From Nepenthes gracilis (lineage: Eukaryota > Streptophyta > Magnoliopsida > Caryophyllales > Nepenthaceae), in the NCBI GenBank assembly GCA_033239525.1, contig BSYO01000002.1:27138068-27202067 (forward strand): a stretch of DNA of 64,000 bases. Direction: 5' to 3'. The notes below the pieces were generated by a model that saw nothing but the letters and a program-made list of their open reading frames with translations, ran no database searches and was not told the DNA's origin. The translations under genes were made by a program, and so were the position numbers. Shown here piece after piece: positions 11,555-24,344 of this stretch (within the stretch, counting starts at the first letter, position 1; each line of letters begins with the position of its first letter).

Positions 11555-13815
11555 TGTAGTATCTCAGATTTTTTATTCGGATTCATTTAATATTAATTAT
11601 AATTTTGGGGAAATTGGGCATGATAAAATTAATTAAATATTGAAAAATTTTGGGAGGATGTTTGGATCGGTTGTATTGTCGCCCGGGATACGCTTGTATT
11701 ATCGCTCAAATATTAATTCAGATTTTAGGAATAAAAGAAAATAAAAATATAAAATATAAAATATATATATATCTATAACGGAAAAAAAGAAAATTAAAAA
11801 GAAAAAAAAAGAAAAGAAGGATAAGGATGAAGTGGATCGGGGAGAGAGAGAGAGGGAAGAGAGGGTTTCGGGTTTCACAGCGGATGAGGAAGGAGGAGGC
11901 GGAGGAGAAGGGAGAGGAAGGAGGCGGCGGCGATGACCGTGCACTGGTGGTCATCGGTGGTATGCGGCGGCGCAGGTTGGGCTAAGGCGATGATGATGGC
12001 GTGTGGTGGCGAAGCAGAGGAGAGAGGGAGACGGCGGCCGCTTTACGGGCGCTAGTGCCACTGGGTGTCCGGAAGGCCGCCGACGGCCAGGGCAAACTGG
12101 CAAAGAGAGAGCGCGGCAGCCGGGTAGAGGGTCCGTCTTGGAGGCGCGCAGAGGAGAGAGAGAGGACGCGGCAGAGAAGAGAGAAAGGCTCGATTGGAAT
12201 ACTTCGGGATATCTCTTCTTCAGATCTGCAAAGTATGAGGTCCAGACAAGTATCTGTAAACCCCTTCTTTGGTCTAATTTAATTTCTAATGTATTTTCGA
12301 TACTGTTTAAAATTTTTACTAACATGCATGTATTTTTATACACCTGGGTTATTTATTCTGGACATGCATGTATAGTTCATTGGATGTTTCGGGACCCGAT
12401 ATTTTTATATTAATATATTTGTATAAAAAAATGAGCATGAAACTTTACATAGGCCGTGCAGTCACATGCACGTGTCGGGTTGTGGTCACTACATTTAGAT
12501 TTGGATTATTGGACTTTGGCCAGCTTCCGACGGAGAGATATTTGGAAATCCCTTTCCTCCGGTAGGAAAGGTTTGGAGTAGTGACCCTTCCCATTTGGAC
12601 AATTTGACTTGACTTTAGAATATATTCGGACATCCTAATATATCTAACAAGCTTGAAGAATGCACCCAAAGTCGCCAGTTGTAAAACATAGTAAGCAACC
12701 TTATCTATAGTACACAGTATATGGATTTTGGCCTAAGGTTACCGGGATTATGTGTAACCCTTCCTCAAGCTAGTTTTTAAATAATTAGAACCCAAATTTG
12801 ATACATAATTTGTATTTTACATTGATTGATATTGGACTTTGATTTGAATATTGATTTTTGGACTTGCATTTGAGATTCGCCGATTTTGCCTATAATTGGA
12901 TTTGGTATGTCTCATACAAATGATTTTGATTATATGTTTTGATCCGAACCTTTGCCGCGCGCTGGTCTTGGTTTCTTTGCCATTCGATAATGTCCTATTG
13001 ATTCCACCCAAATCACAAGCTGATCGGGTATTGGATTTGGACTTGGACTCGAATTTGGATTTGGACTCAGATCGACATCGGTTTTAGAATTGATCCGGAT
13101 CACCTCTGTTTTGGTTATATATATATATATACGTCCCGACGATGATTATTTTTCAAATTTGGACATTTATTTGGATTTGGATATTTGATTTGAGTACGAG
13201 ACTACCATTAGATTTTAAATTTTGGATCTTAGATTTCGGTTGAATTTGTCTTATCAGCGATTTAGATTTATTCTGAAATTTGATTGGATTTTCATCCATT
13301 TGACATTCCCTTTGATTTATTGGACTCATTTTGATTAAATATGATACTTGCTGGGTATTAGGCTTATTTTTCTGTTTTGTCCCTTCAGAGTAGAAGATTT
13401 GGATGCAGCATAGGAGTAAAGACGTGATCGGTTAGATATTCATCCGATTTAGTAAGTTTCAGTTTTATTATGATTTATATTGATATTTGATATATTTGGA
13501 TTGTGAAATTGGCCGGATATGGGCTTATTGTTATATTTCGGAAATAGTTTGAATATTATATTATGTTTAATTATGATTTTTGGGTCAGATTATTACCTCC
13601 CTTACGATGATTGTAGAGCATGTCATATTTATATTGTTCGGACGGTTGTTCGATGAGGTCCTGTGAGGATTTTAATTTTGTTAAATTGTATATTTTTATT
13701 TGTCACACCAGAATTTTGGGACGTAGTATTATTTGTTTAAAATTATTTAAAATATTAGATTTTTAAAATTATAATTAATTATTTAAATTGACCTACTTGG
13801 TCCGAATTCGTGACA
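11555..13815 (+). repeat. 3' LTR of Tekay-like element
   Basis: Partner of the LTR at 5652–7872, with the same TGTA...TGACA ends, the same GA-rich block (about 11830–12200) and the same AT-rich 3' half. It carries an extra stretch near 12930–13060 that is shorter in the 5' copy, plus many point differences. Confidence 0.85.
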
Positions 13816-14420
13816 CCTACGGTCGCACAATCGCCTCTAAACAACAATTGCCATTCATAGCTTCCACTATCGCACAGACAGCTTAGCAAATCCTCGCAAG
13901 GTAGTTGTCACCGGTCCTAGTGCCCAAAACATGCAATATCAATGTCAACCTTACAAATACCCCTTCATCCCTACTAGCGAAAGAAGAGAAGGATCATGGC
14001 CATTACTTGCCCAAGATAGAACCCTTGAAGTAGCCAATTCTCAAAACAAACACTCTCTCTATCTGAAAGTCGATCTTGTTGAACACAACTATCGGAGCTA
14101 AGACCTCCATCATCACTCACAAGCCACTCCCTGTTGAGCACAACCGTCGGAGGTAGGTCCTCCGATGCCATTCTCAATCCCCTCATCCGTACATCATCGC
14201 ACATTGTATCATTTATCTTTCTTTTTTTGCCGAAGGACTTCTGATTTGAGTATCGGAGAATATATCGGGAAACAAGTCCTGTCAATCCTCTAACATCTTA
14301 TTTTTAGCTGTGTTATACAGGACCTAGGTTATCGAATATAGAGATCGAACCCACTTCAATTCAACCCGCAATGGGAAATCAAGTGGCTCTCTAATCTGTA
14401 CAACAATTCGGATCCAAAGA
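13816..14420 (+). repeat. LTR U5-type remnant, right flank of Tekay-like element
   Basis: Contains TGATTTGAGTATCGGAGA (about 14241) followed about 100 bp later by GATCGAACCC and an ending CTAATCTGTACAACAATTCG. The same order of blocks recurs at 29740–29950 and 51570–51755, and in reverse at 23424–23600 and 24345–24500, so this is a dispersed LTR family with a conserved U5 end. The 103-codon minus-strand frame is not supported as a gene. Confidence 0.55.
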
Positions 14421-17419
14421 CGCATCAAAATATTACTTTAAATTTATTAAATTGGATTAATTGAAATTTAATTTCAAAAAAAATAAAATTAGATAAAAAA
14501 AAAGTTAAATAAATTAGTTGGACGAAAAAACATTTTTCATAAATATTTAAATAGCAAAGCTTCCTCCAAAAGCCATAGCTGATGGATGGTATAATTTTTA
14601 AAAAATATATATATTTATTCCTTTCTAAAACCTTAAAAAACTTATTATATCCCTCTAATATGTTTGGCAATTGAGTCCCGGCTCATGGCCATCGTCAAAA
14701 TCAAATTACACGAAAATTCATAAATCTTAATGCAGCATCATCCATCTCATGACATAAAAAATAACATAAAATTGCTAAAATCTAAAACATTATATACGCC
14801 CAAATCTTGGGAAAAATATAGCCACAAAAAAATCAAAATAAACATGAATAATGAATATATCTCTATTATATAAAAAAAAATAAAGATAACTCTAAATAGG
14901 TTTTTAAAAATATTATATCTATCTTACTATTTCAAAAAAATAAATAATAAATATGAGTGAAAAGTCAAGTGAGTATATTTAATTCAAGTCAATAATAACG
15001 AAAATCAAGATATTTAATGAACCCATCTGTTAAAATAAATTTTATGACAATATATAATATATAAAAAATAATAATTGTCCCAAATATCAACGAAGTAACA
15101 CTCTTACTATCATTAACAAATAAGACAATTCAATAATAATATAAATAAACAATATTTATGATATTAAATCTATAAATAATCTCGATATTACGAAAAATAT
15201 CTACTGTATCCCAACAAATTTCAAAAAAATACAATGAGGTATCAAAATATTCGCAATACTAAGGTTATTTCTTAAATTTTTTTATAAATTTAACTCAATA
15301 TAAACTTCCAAAATATGAGATATCAATCAATTTATGTGAATCTTATTCTACCACCAAGACCAAAGAATACATATTTACGCCCCATCAGTTGAATAATTAC
15401 CTAAAGTCCTGACATCTTATAGTATATTCACTATCATTATAGTCATCCCAAAAGTTATACTTATAGCATTATAATCATATCTATGATACCATTCGTCCGT
15501 GATATATCAAATATTATCTCAATACAATGGTCATAGTATTATAAAAATCACATTTCAAAATTAATCAACTTTTACCACTAAAAATAGAATAACAATCGAA
15601 AAAAATGTAGACTATATTAAAATTTTATAAACTATCATTTATTTAGATACCTTAAAATATTTATACGTTCTCATTTACTTAGTCATGAAATATCAAAAAA
15701 TATACTCACGCAAAATGAATGGTAATAGTAGCAAAATTAAGAGAACAAAAAAATCAAAAAATCAATTGGAGTACCAAGTACCATCACATGGTTACCTATC
15801 ACTAAGACCCACAAGTATTCTCTAACACTCTATTTGTAATTATAAAAAATTAGAGAATCTTTTATTACAATTTATTTAGGCCCTATAAGAATAGCGAAAA
15901 TAAAATATGTATGAATATACAATACACGTAATATATATTCTCTACTCGACGTAAATAAGAATCAATTTTCACATAAAAGATATTACCAAAATAAATTTGA
16001 GATAATAAATCAATATAATATATAGATTTTGATAATAAAGAAAAATCTTAAGAACTAGTGAGTTGTCAAGTAAAACACTCCGTACTTTTCTAGCCAATAA
16101 ACATAATACAATATACGGTCAATTTATAATTCAGATAATACGGATATATTAAATTTTAGTTAACATACTCTCATCTCACAACTCATTCAAAAAACTCTTT
16201 GAATTTACTCATAACAGCAAAATTAGATAATTTCTTATCTTCTTATCGAATTTACTTCATCTGGTAATAAACTTTTACATACTACAAACGCATCAACGAA
16301 ACTTTACAGGCTATAGCAAGTGTATAAGTAATATATAAGAAGCTAAAGTGAAAAACACTTAAATAATTTTTATCCAAAAAGTAAAAGAAATTTGATTTCT
16401 CTTACAATGAATCTCATATTGTGAAGTAACGGGAATGCAATTATTTTAGTCTTCTCAATTTATATTTTTTAGTCAAGAAGATATGTGTGTTTGGTTTAAA
16501 ATTATGTCAAAACTCACGGATGTTGAGAAAGCAGTATATGTGCTCTATTTAGGCACACATCAGGTACAAAAGGTAGCAACACTTCATTACATATATATTA
16601 TACAGGTACACATCAAATATGAGTATATTGGTAAAATGCGCTCATATATACACATCAAATTTAGATATATTGAACTAAATGTGATTATGTGCATAAAAGG
16701 CATAGATTAAACATGAAAATCGGAAGAAAGCATGTTTGTGTAGAATAGGCGTGTATTCGACTTTCATCTTTATTTATATTTGAAAAATTTTTGAACTATC
16801 TGTTAATCTCATGATTATTTTCCTCCTCTTAGATTCAAAAATGGGGAAAATTTATCGGAGACAATCCTTGTATAAAACAATCGAATACAGGACCATACAA
16901 ACTAATAACAAATTTAGCGTAATTAATCTCAAACCGATATTATATTCAAACATTATTTATAACAACATGCATCATAAGACTGACTTAATCAAAAATTTTT
17001 AAAAATAATATTTCATCTAATTCATAGACATATCTTCCTATTATTTAAAATATTTATTCATCTAATTCTTCTAATTTAAATATTAATTATTTTTTTAATA
17101 TTTAAATATTAACTTTACACAGCTATTCTAACCAGTTGATTTATACCCTTTCAATAGACTAACAACACAGCTAAAAATGACTACATGTTAGAAGATATGA
17201 AATGGCTAAGTTGCATTCAGGTGATTAGAGTAATCCTAAGTTCTACAATTTCAGATTTATATCTAATAATAATTTTATCTATAGTATTATTATTATTATT
17301 TGTTCTTAATATTTTCACCTCGAATCAGTATTTGCTTTTTAAAAAAAATTTATTCAAAATTTATATAAAAAATATTAAAAGTGACTATTTCAATATAAAT
17401 AAAAAGAAAATTAGAATTA
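14421..17419. other. AT-rich intergenic, no recognised feature
   Basis: Three kilobases of very AT-rich sequence with frequent stops on both strands. Short frames at 16483–16710 and 16811–17002 have no domain. A short repeated phrase (ACACATCAAAT plus TATATTG) occurs twice near 16607–16670. Confidence 0.5.
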
Positions 17420-17720
17420 TAGGTACCGCATGTGGAGACGAGGGGGGCTGCAACGCGCTTCTCGCGTTGCAGCCTGTCCGACTTCCACATGACCGTCGGA
17501 TGTAGAAATTCGACGGCTGCTTATATATATATTAAAAAATAATTTAATATTATTTTTTTATTTTGATATTATTTTTGGTATTTAATTTTAAAAATAAAAT
17601 AATTTATTATTTTTTAAAAAAATTTCTTACATTTTTTATAAAAAATAATTTGGCCGTCGGATTTCCCATCCGACGGCCAAATTCGCATCATACGGGCTGC
17701 GACGCGGTGTGAAGGACCTA
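17420..17720. mobile_element. Foldback MITE upstream of AFC2
   Basis: An internally palindromic block. Perfect 12-bp arms at 17446–17457 and 17463–17474 have a 5-nt loop, and perfect 16-bp arms at 17647–17662 and 17668–17683 have a 5-nt loop. The left half (CGTTGCAGCC ... CCGTCGGATG) is an imperfect reverse complement of the right half (CCGTCGGATT ... GGGCTGCGACG). Between them lies a short AT-rich centre with no coding. This is typical of a non-autonomous foldback DNA transposon. No clear target-site duplication was found. It lies about 330 bp upstream of the AFC2 start codon. Confidence 0.65.
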
Positions 17721-17770
17721 GAAGGACGTAAACGCTAACTCAACCACGGTTAGCATATACCGGGGATATT

Positions 17771-17780
17771 CCTTATATGG
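17771..17780 (+). promoter_or_regulatory. CArG-box-like site upstream of AFC2
   Basis: CCTTATATGG matches the CC(A/T)6GG pattern bound by MADS-box factors. It lies 277 bp upstream of the AFC2 start codon. Such sites occur by chance in AT-rich DNA, so a role is only possible. Confidence 0.3.
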
Positions 17781-18056
17781 TTTCGCTGCATTGTGATTGA
17801 AAAAGACATTAAAGGAAAACCAACGGCCAAAAACCAATACACGCGTACGGCCAGATAATCACAACCGCCCCTTCAGCCATTGATTGCTATCGTGGTTAAA
17901 TTAGGGTTTCGACTTTCCTACTTGTTTCTGCGTAGCACTTTCGTGATTCTGTCTTCTCTTTCTGTATTCGGAGAACGGTTCTCTTTCTTCTTCGACTAGT
18001 TTTCTTTCTTTGGCGATCGATTCTGTTGTTTAGTTCTCTCCCTTCAACAGCAAGCC

Positions 18057-21000
18057 ATGGAGATGGAGCGCGTGATCGAGTTCCCGCATAATCACATGGA
18101 TCGGCGTCCGAGGAAGAGGCCGCGTTTGGGTTGGGATGTTGGGCCTCAAGCTGCTAAGGTATCAGATCTATTTATTAAAGAATACCCATGACAGCATTTA
18201 TTTCTGCTGTTGTTTTGCTAGATCTGGGGGAATTTCCTTAGAAATATGTTAATTAGTTCAGGTATGGCATGGTCAGCTTCTACTTTAGACGTTTATTTGG
18301 TAAATCAGTCTCTATTTGTTTGGATCTGACTTATATGCATGCCTTTTGATTCTAATCACTAGTTTTTGGGTGGTTCCGCCGACAATTAATCGCATAGTTC
18401 GTAATCTGTTGTTTTCTTTTGATCAAAGTGTCCGATTCATTATAGATCTGGCTCTTTAGTGTTCGTATTCATTTTCTGTGCAATCAAACTACTATTATGT
18501 TGATTCGGTATAATGAACTGTTCTGTTTGCGTCTTTTTCCAGTAAAATAATTGTTGTTGAAAAATTTTATCTCTGCGGAAAGTTTGGTGTGCTGATTCTG
18601 CAGAGTTATTTTTTTTAATTAGAACTTTTCATAAAATTTTTGTATCGATTTTTTTAACAGCGAGCCTTCGAAGTATTAGGACGGATAAAGCTTTCTCAGT
18701 GAACGGAATACATTTTTTTCCTTATTGTTATGATTATTCGTGTACTGTGTGGATGAGATTGTTGAACTTGTAACAGGAATGCGAATAGATGAGCTGTTTT
18801 GATGCTAGTATATGTTCTTTGCAAGGATTGTTAATTTTAGGACATAAAAGGGGTTGTTGCAAATGTAGGAAATAAAAGGGGGATTATGGAAAATGATGGG
18901 TTCATTTTGCAGCATGCTTTTTTGTGACTTCAGAACTTATTACATGAAATTTTTATCTGGTTTTGTTATATTAAGAGTTCCATCTTTCCATGGGTTAGAT
19001 CAAGGATGAGTAATAACAGGCATGACACTGTAATCAGGTTTTTCAGTAAAATGCTCTCTTGATATGCTACAGATGAGCTTTCTTTTTATTATCATTAGCA
19101 TCTCTCTATAGACCTATTAGTATATATAAATGGATATTTGAAGAAGTATGAAATAAAGGGAAGATGAAGCTATTATTTTCTGTTAACTTGAGCGGAATGT
19201 GAATGGATGGCTGTGTGTAGGCTCAGCTAGGTATTTTTTGTGGACAAGAGGTGGTCAATGTTCCCAGCCTTGCACCTCCAAGCACACCTTCAGAGCATAC
19301 TTCTATTTCTCTATTTGTCAAGGGAATGGCACGAAATGGTTCTCCCCCATGGAGGGAAGATGACAAAGATGGGCATTACATGTTTGAGCTTGGAGAAAAT
19401 TTAACCTCCCGCTGTAATTACACTTTACCATCATCAAACAATTTTTATTGTTACTCTGGGTTGATAGTTGCATAAAATCAGTGGTCATTCTTGGGAAGAT
19501 CTGGTTTTATCCTTTTTCTTGTCAAGAGAATTCTCCTCAAGGATAACTCAATATTTTGTTGGGTTTAAATTTAGACGATAGCATCCACTTCAGCATGATA
19601 TATGACATGGGTCTTAGTTTGTTCTGATGTGGATGTTGTTGTTCATTCATAAAGATTACATTGACAATTTATATCTAATTTTCAAATCAATTTGTACTAT
19701 GAATTTCTGTGGCATCCTCAATAAGTTTGGAGTGTTTATGGTTGTGGTTTCTGAAAGAACCATGGTTTGGTTCACCATGATTCATAGTTTTAATGTCATA
19801 CGTACATAACATTTTTGTGTTATATTCTAATTTGTTCTTTTCTTCTGCTCTCCTTGTTGCAGATAAGATTCAGAGCAAAATGGGTGAAGGTACATATCTC
19901 AGTAGGGTTTTTTTGGAAATAAAACCATTGTGTCTGTGAGTAGACTCATTATGGTAGGTTGTCTTTTTGTAGGAACCTTTGGGCAGGTATTAGAATGCTG
20001 GGACCAAGAACGAAAGGAAATGGTTGCTATAAAAATTGTTCGTGGCATTAAGAAGTACCGTGAAGCTGCTATGATAGAAATTGAGATGTTGCAACAGCTT
20101 GGTAAACATGATAATGGGGGCAATCGGTACGTTGCTCACATTTTATCGTTAAATGGGCCATTATTTGTCAATATTGTCATTGTCATGGTGGGTTTTTGAT
20201 GTTTTATGTCAACGGTTGAATGGGTTTATTCCTTGCAGTTGTGTGCAAATACGGAACTGGTTTGACTATCGTAATCATATCTGTATCGTAAGTATATGTG
20301 ATTAATTTGTGATGGATTTTCCCCAATTACACGGGAGTGTTGGGGTTTAAGAATTGTGGATGGATTCCAATGTTCTCAACAGGTGTTTGAGAAGCTTGGA
20401 CCAAGCTTATATGATTTCCTGCGGAAAAACAATTATCGCTCATTTCCCATTGATCTTGTCCGTGAGATTGGCAGACAACTGTTGGATTGTGTAGCATGTG
20501 TGTAAAAATACCTTCTTATTTTTTAAAATTCTTTGATCATGAAGTAATTATCTTATTATCGCACAAATGAAATATCGCATATCCTTTTCACTTGATGTTT
20601 CTTTCTATCAAGTACAGCGCTGCTCTGGTGAGCGTTCTCTAGGAATATGAAAAAGAATCTACTGCCTTCATTATTTGTTACCTGTGAGCATTGCTTGCTT
20701 CAGTTTATGACACAGTGTATTTTCTCAAATATTCGTGCAGTTATGCATGACATGCGTCTTATTCATACTGATTTGAAGCCTGAGAATGTTCTCTTAGTTT
20801 CACCAGAATATGTTAAGGTTCCAGATTACAAGGTGCGGCTTGGAGCTGGGATTTTCTTTATTAGTTTGACGAATACTTCATTGTAGTAGTTGTGGTGATG
20901 GTAGAATATCGGCTTTGTGGACTATCAGCTTTTGCAATATGTTGTGCTTGTGCGCTTCCATAATGCTCACTGTTCTGTGCAAAATGTAACTCTTAAATTG

Positions 21001-22118
21001 ACGCGTGCCTGTATTCCTAATGACTTTTAGGGGTCTGCTCGATCACCCAAGGATAGTTCTTACTTTAAGAGGGTGCCGAAATCAAGTGCAGTTAAGGTCA
21101 TTGACTTTGGTAGCACCACTTATGAACGTCCAGATCATACCTACATTGTATCAACACGCCATTATCGCGCACCAGAGGTTATTCTCGGTATGATGCATGA
21201 TGCTGAACTTGACTAACAGTATTGGAGGGTCTGCAGGTATTATCTTTGTTAAAATTATTATCATTTCATTTAATTTCAGGGCTCGGTTGGAGTTATCCAT
21301 GTGATATTTGGAGTGTTGGTTGTATATTGGTCGAGCTATGTTCGGTATGTTCAATTACTTTGGGAGAAGATATGTAGTCTGGGTGAATCATTTTGAAGCT
21401 TTTAAAAATGTTAAGTTAAATTTTTTGCAAATTACAGGGTGAGGCGCTGTTTCAAACACATGAAAACTTAGAGCATCTTGCCATGATGGAGAGGGCTCTA
21501 GGTCCTTTGCCGCTGCAGATGCTGAAGAGAGCAGAGTAAGCAAATTGTGGCCGTTTTACCACTCCAAGCTCTCCTGTATTTGCTTAGCAGCATTTGAATG
21601 TCTTCTTTGTGTGCAGCCGGCATGCTGATAAGTATGTTAGAAGGGGTAGACTAGACTGGCCGGAAGGTGCAGCCTCCCGAGAAAGCATTCGAGCTGTTTC
21701 AAAGCTACCTCGCCTTCAGGTAATGTCTATCCCCAAATTACGTTATATGACTTGGAGGAAGACAATGAAAATGCAGAATTTGGAAAAACTCAAGTTGAAT
21801 AATGAAAATGTCTTGAAACTTATTCTACTTTCAAAGAATTTTATAATAAGTAGAATGATGGAAATATATTCATATAACCAAGTTTCATTTATTGGGGTTT
21901 AAGAATGTTTTCGATATTAACCTGTATTGGATGGGTGCTTAATCTCAATGCTCAATCTCTTCTTTCAGAATCTTGTGATGCAGCATGTGGACCACTCTGC
22001 CGGTGAATTCATACATCTTTTGCAAGGACTCCTCAGATACGTCCCCTCACAAAGGCTCACAGCTCGCGAAGCTCTCATGCACCCATTCTTCCAACACGAC
22101 AGTCTTAGAAGATCATAG
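18057..22118 (+). CDS. AFC2: LAMMER-type (CLK) dual-specificity protein kinase, AFC2-like
   Basis: Twelve exons join to 1305 nt (434 aa): 18057–18158, 19221–19413, 19863–19889, 19973–20126, 20239–20287, 20383–20497, 20741–20832, 21031–21187, 21280–21344, 21438–21535, 21617–21719, 21969–22118. All junctions are GT–AG and keep frame. The start MEMERVIEFPH and basic RRPRKRPR (a likely nuclear signal) match the AFC2 subgroup, as does the length. Kinase features: GEGTFGQV loop (106–113), VAIK lysine K128, HTDLKPEN catalytic loop (222–229), DFGS (269–272), APE, and the family hallmark EHLAMMERALG (330–340). All catalytic residues are present, so the enzyme should be active. The family phosphorylates SR splicing factors in the nucleus. 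Exon 3 is only 27 nt. The 5' leader is CT-rich (about 17940–18050). Confidence 0.95.
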
Positions 22119-23395
22119 GCAGCTCGCTGGCAGGCTGCAGGATTTAGCCCCGTCGAGTTGTTGGTAGAAGGTGCTGTTGGGTTCACCTGGCCGAGTGATT
22201 TAATTATTATTTTGTGGTCTGAACCCCAATTGATTGGTTTGAGCAGCACGGTTCTAAACTGCCCAGCTAGCTCCCGTCCAAGCCTTCTAAAAGGGTTAGC
22301 TGATTCATTTTGCTGCTGCTGCTGTTCTGAGCCCAACTGTTGTTTCAAGTGTAAATTTGGGTTTGACAGATTTTAATTGAGAGTGTTTATACAGTTTGTA
22401 AATTTCTTTACGGTCGACAATTTTTGAAGAAACTACTAACTCGCATATGGTTATCTGGTCGTACTCTCTCTCCCTCTAGTTTTGGGCTGAACAAAAAGAA
22501 AAAAAAGGGAAATTTCAACCCTTACCAATCAAGTTATTTGGAGCTGTTTGAGTGCGGTTAGATTGTTTAATCAAATTGTATTTTTCACTCGGATATGTAT
22601 GTTTTTTTAAGTTAATTTAGATATGTAGCAATGAATTTTAATATCTTTTAATGTTATTTAAATTATTAGATATTATATTTTAAGTAAAATTCATTGGTCT
22701 TGGAAAAATTGTTAATGATATTAGAAAGTTCAAATAGAACAGATGTATATTATTATTATTATTTTCTGTTTTTTTCTTACACATTTTTTTCATATTTAAT
22801 GGGCTCCACTCCGTGTAAGAACTGTACATAAATTGTTGGAGTTGGACAGATAACATTTTCTTGGATTTGGAGAGGAAATGGGTCGGGTTTGGGTATGGAA
22901 GCCCAATGTGTTGAATTTGGATTGGGAAATAGCAAATTCAAATACAACTCAATATGAAAGTTTATATTTTATTTAAATTAAAATCTGATTAAAAAATATA
23001 ATATTATTTATTAATATCGAATATTAGATTTTTAGCTTTTTCCTAATACTGAAAAAAAGGGGTTTGGAAACTTGCCAGGGGCTTGTGATCATTCGGGTTT
23101 TGCTTTGATTTTTTCAAATATGTAGTCTTTTAATCCTTTTAATGATTAGAATTTATCCTTACAATATAAAAATTTAAATCCTTTATTCTATTTAAATGTA
23201 ATTATAAGCATTCAAATAATTAGAAAGTGTTATATATTTTTAAAAAAAATTATAGTGATAATATGAAATATTTTAAGATAATTTAAATAGCTCGGGTAAT
23301 ATTTTTTCTAATGACATAATATTTATATATTGATTTGTTTTGATACACGTATATATTCAAGGTGTATATATGCTTAACCTACGGTTCATATTTAT
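22119..23395. other. AFC2 3' flank, AT-rich intergenic
   Basis: The 3' untranslated region of AFC2 probably reaches about 22400–22450; no canonical AATAAA is obvious there. A short CTG run (about 22312–22323) lies in it. Beyond about 22500 the sequence is AT-rich with no gene or repeat that I recognise. Confidence 0.45.
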
Positions 23396-23423
23396 TGGAA
23401 ATCTTTCTTATGTATCCATGAGT

Positions 23424-23935
23424 CCGAGTTCTTGTGCGGATTAGGGAGCCTTTGAATTTCTCGTTTGGATTGGATCACGAATTACTCCGATCTTCGCGTC
23501 TCTTAACCTGAGCCCTGCGCACCACAGATTACAAATAAGATATCAAAGGATAATGACAGATTGTTCTGTCGTAAATACTCTGACGTTCAAGTCAGAAATT
23601 TTTTCTCGATTACTGAAAGATACACGAGTAAAAGTAAACATGATAAGAATACAATAATGTTGGGATGAGGGAATTGTGTGGGATGTTCAAAGGTGACTTG
23701 TGCTCCGTGGGTTCCAATGCTATGAGTGCAAGGAAGAGAGCTAATTCTTTCTCCTCGTCACTTTGAACGCTGAGTGCAAGGATTAAGATATTTCTGATGC
23801 TTAATCCACGGTTCAGATTTCCTGGGGATATTCCCTCATAGAGGATGATCAATCAATATTTTATGTTCACGAGGCTTCTCTCTCATTGAAGCTTTTAGGT
23901 TGAGTTGTCTTCACACCCAATATTTAATTGAGATA
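23424..23935 (-). repeat. LTR remnant of the TTGAG-CGGAG family
   Basis: Read on the minus strand, it contains CTGACTTGAACGTCAGAG (around 23579–23596) and ends with GCTCCCTAATCCGCACAAGA at about 23430. These are the same U5 blocks as in the copies at 13.8–14.4, 24.35, 29.7 and 51.6 kb. The start is not defined. The 80-codon minus frame inside lacks any domain. Confidence 0.5.
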
Positions 23936-24344
23936 TTAAAATCAACATATCAAACTTGTAGTATTATTTTATAACATAAATTAATTATTAAAAATATATA
24001 ATTTTTATGCATCTTGACAACATTCGGCAAATGATGTTGTTGTGTTAGTTTTGTTAGAAAATATTAATTTTGTATCATTAATGAAAATTAGTTATTATTA
24101 TTATGGGCATATTTTTAAATTATATATCATACTATTTTAATAAATAGTTTAATAATTTATATATTATATGATAAATATTTTTTAAAATCATTATTTAAAT
24201 AAACCCTAGTTGGAAGGATCAAGGGATCATCAAAAGTGACAATTGTCATTTTTCTTCACTTTTAACGTGGTAGTAGGCAAATTGGTAACCAACATCTTAA
24301 AAAGAGAAGCCCAACGGTTTGATATTTCAATTCAACAATTTTAT

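Larger units (their letters stand above)
5652..13815 (+). mobile_element. Ty3/gypsy retrotransposon, Tekay/Del-like chromovirus, degenerate
   Basis: Two long direct repeats (5652–7872 and 11555–13815) begin TGTA and end TGACA, and enclose about 3.7 kb. After the 5' LTR comes a primer-binding-site relic (AATATCAGAGAA, 7878–7889) of the initiator-Met-tRNA type. The internal region holds a gag zinc knuckle, RT, a post-RT block, an integrase C-terminal region, and the 3' signature AAGGACGAAATTTTTATAAG just before the 3' LTR, typical of Tekay/Del chromoviruses. The order gag–PR–RT–RH–INT fits Ty3/gypsy. All coding parts are broken. The LTRs differ by many substitutions and small indels, so the insertion is old. 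No matching target-site duplication was found (GCATT against CCTAC). Confidence 0.85.

Noticed and set aside
21965..22348. 127-codon minus-strand frame over the AFC2 last exon
   Set aside because: Shadow of the AFC2 coding exon and its 3' untranslated region, including a CTG run read as poly-Gln.
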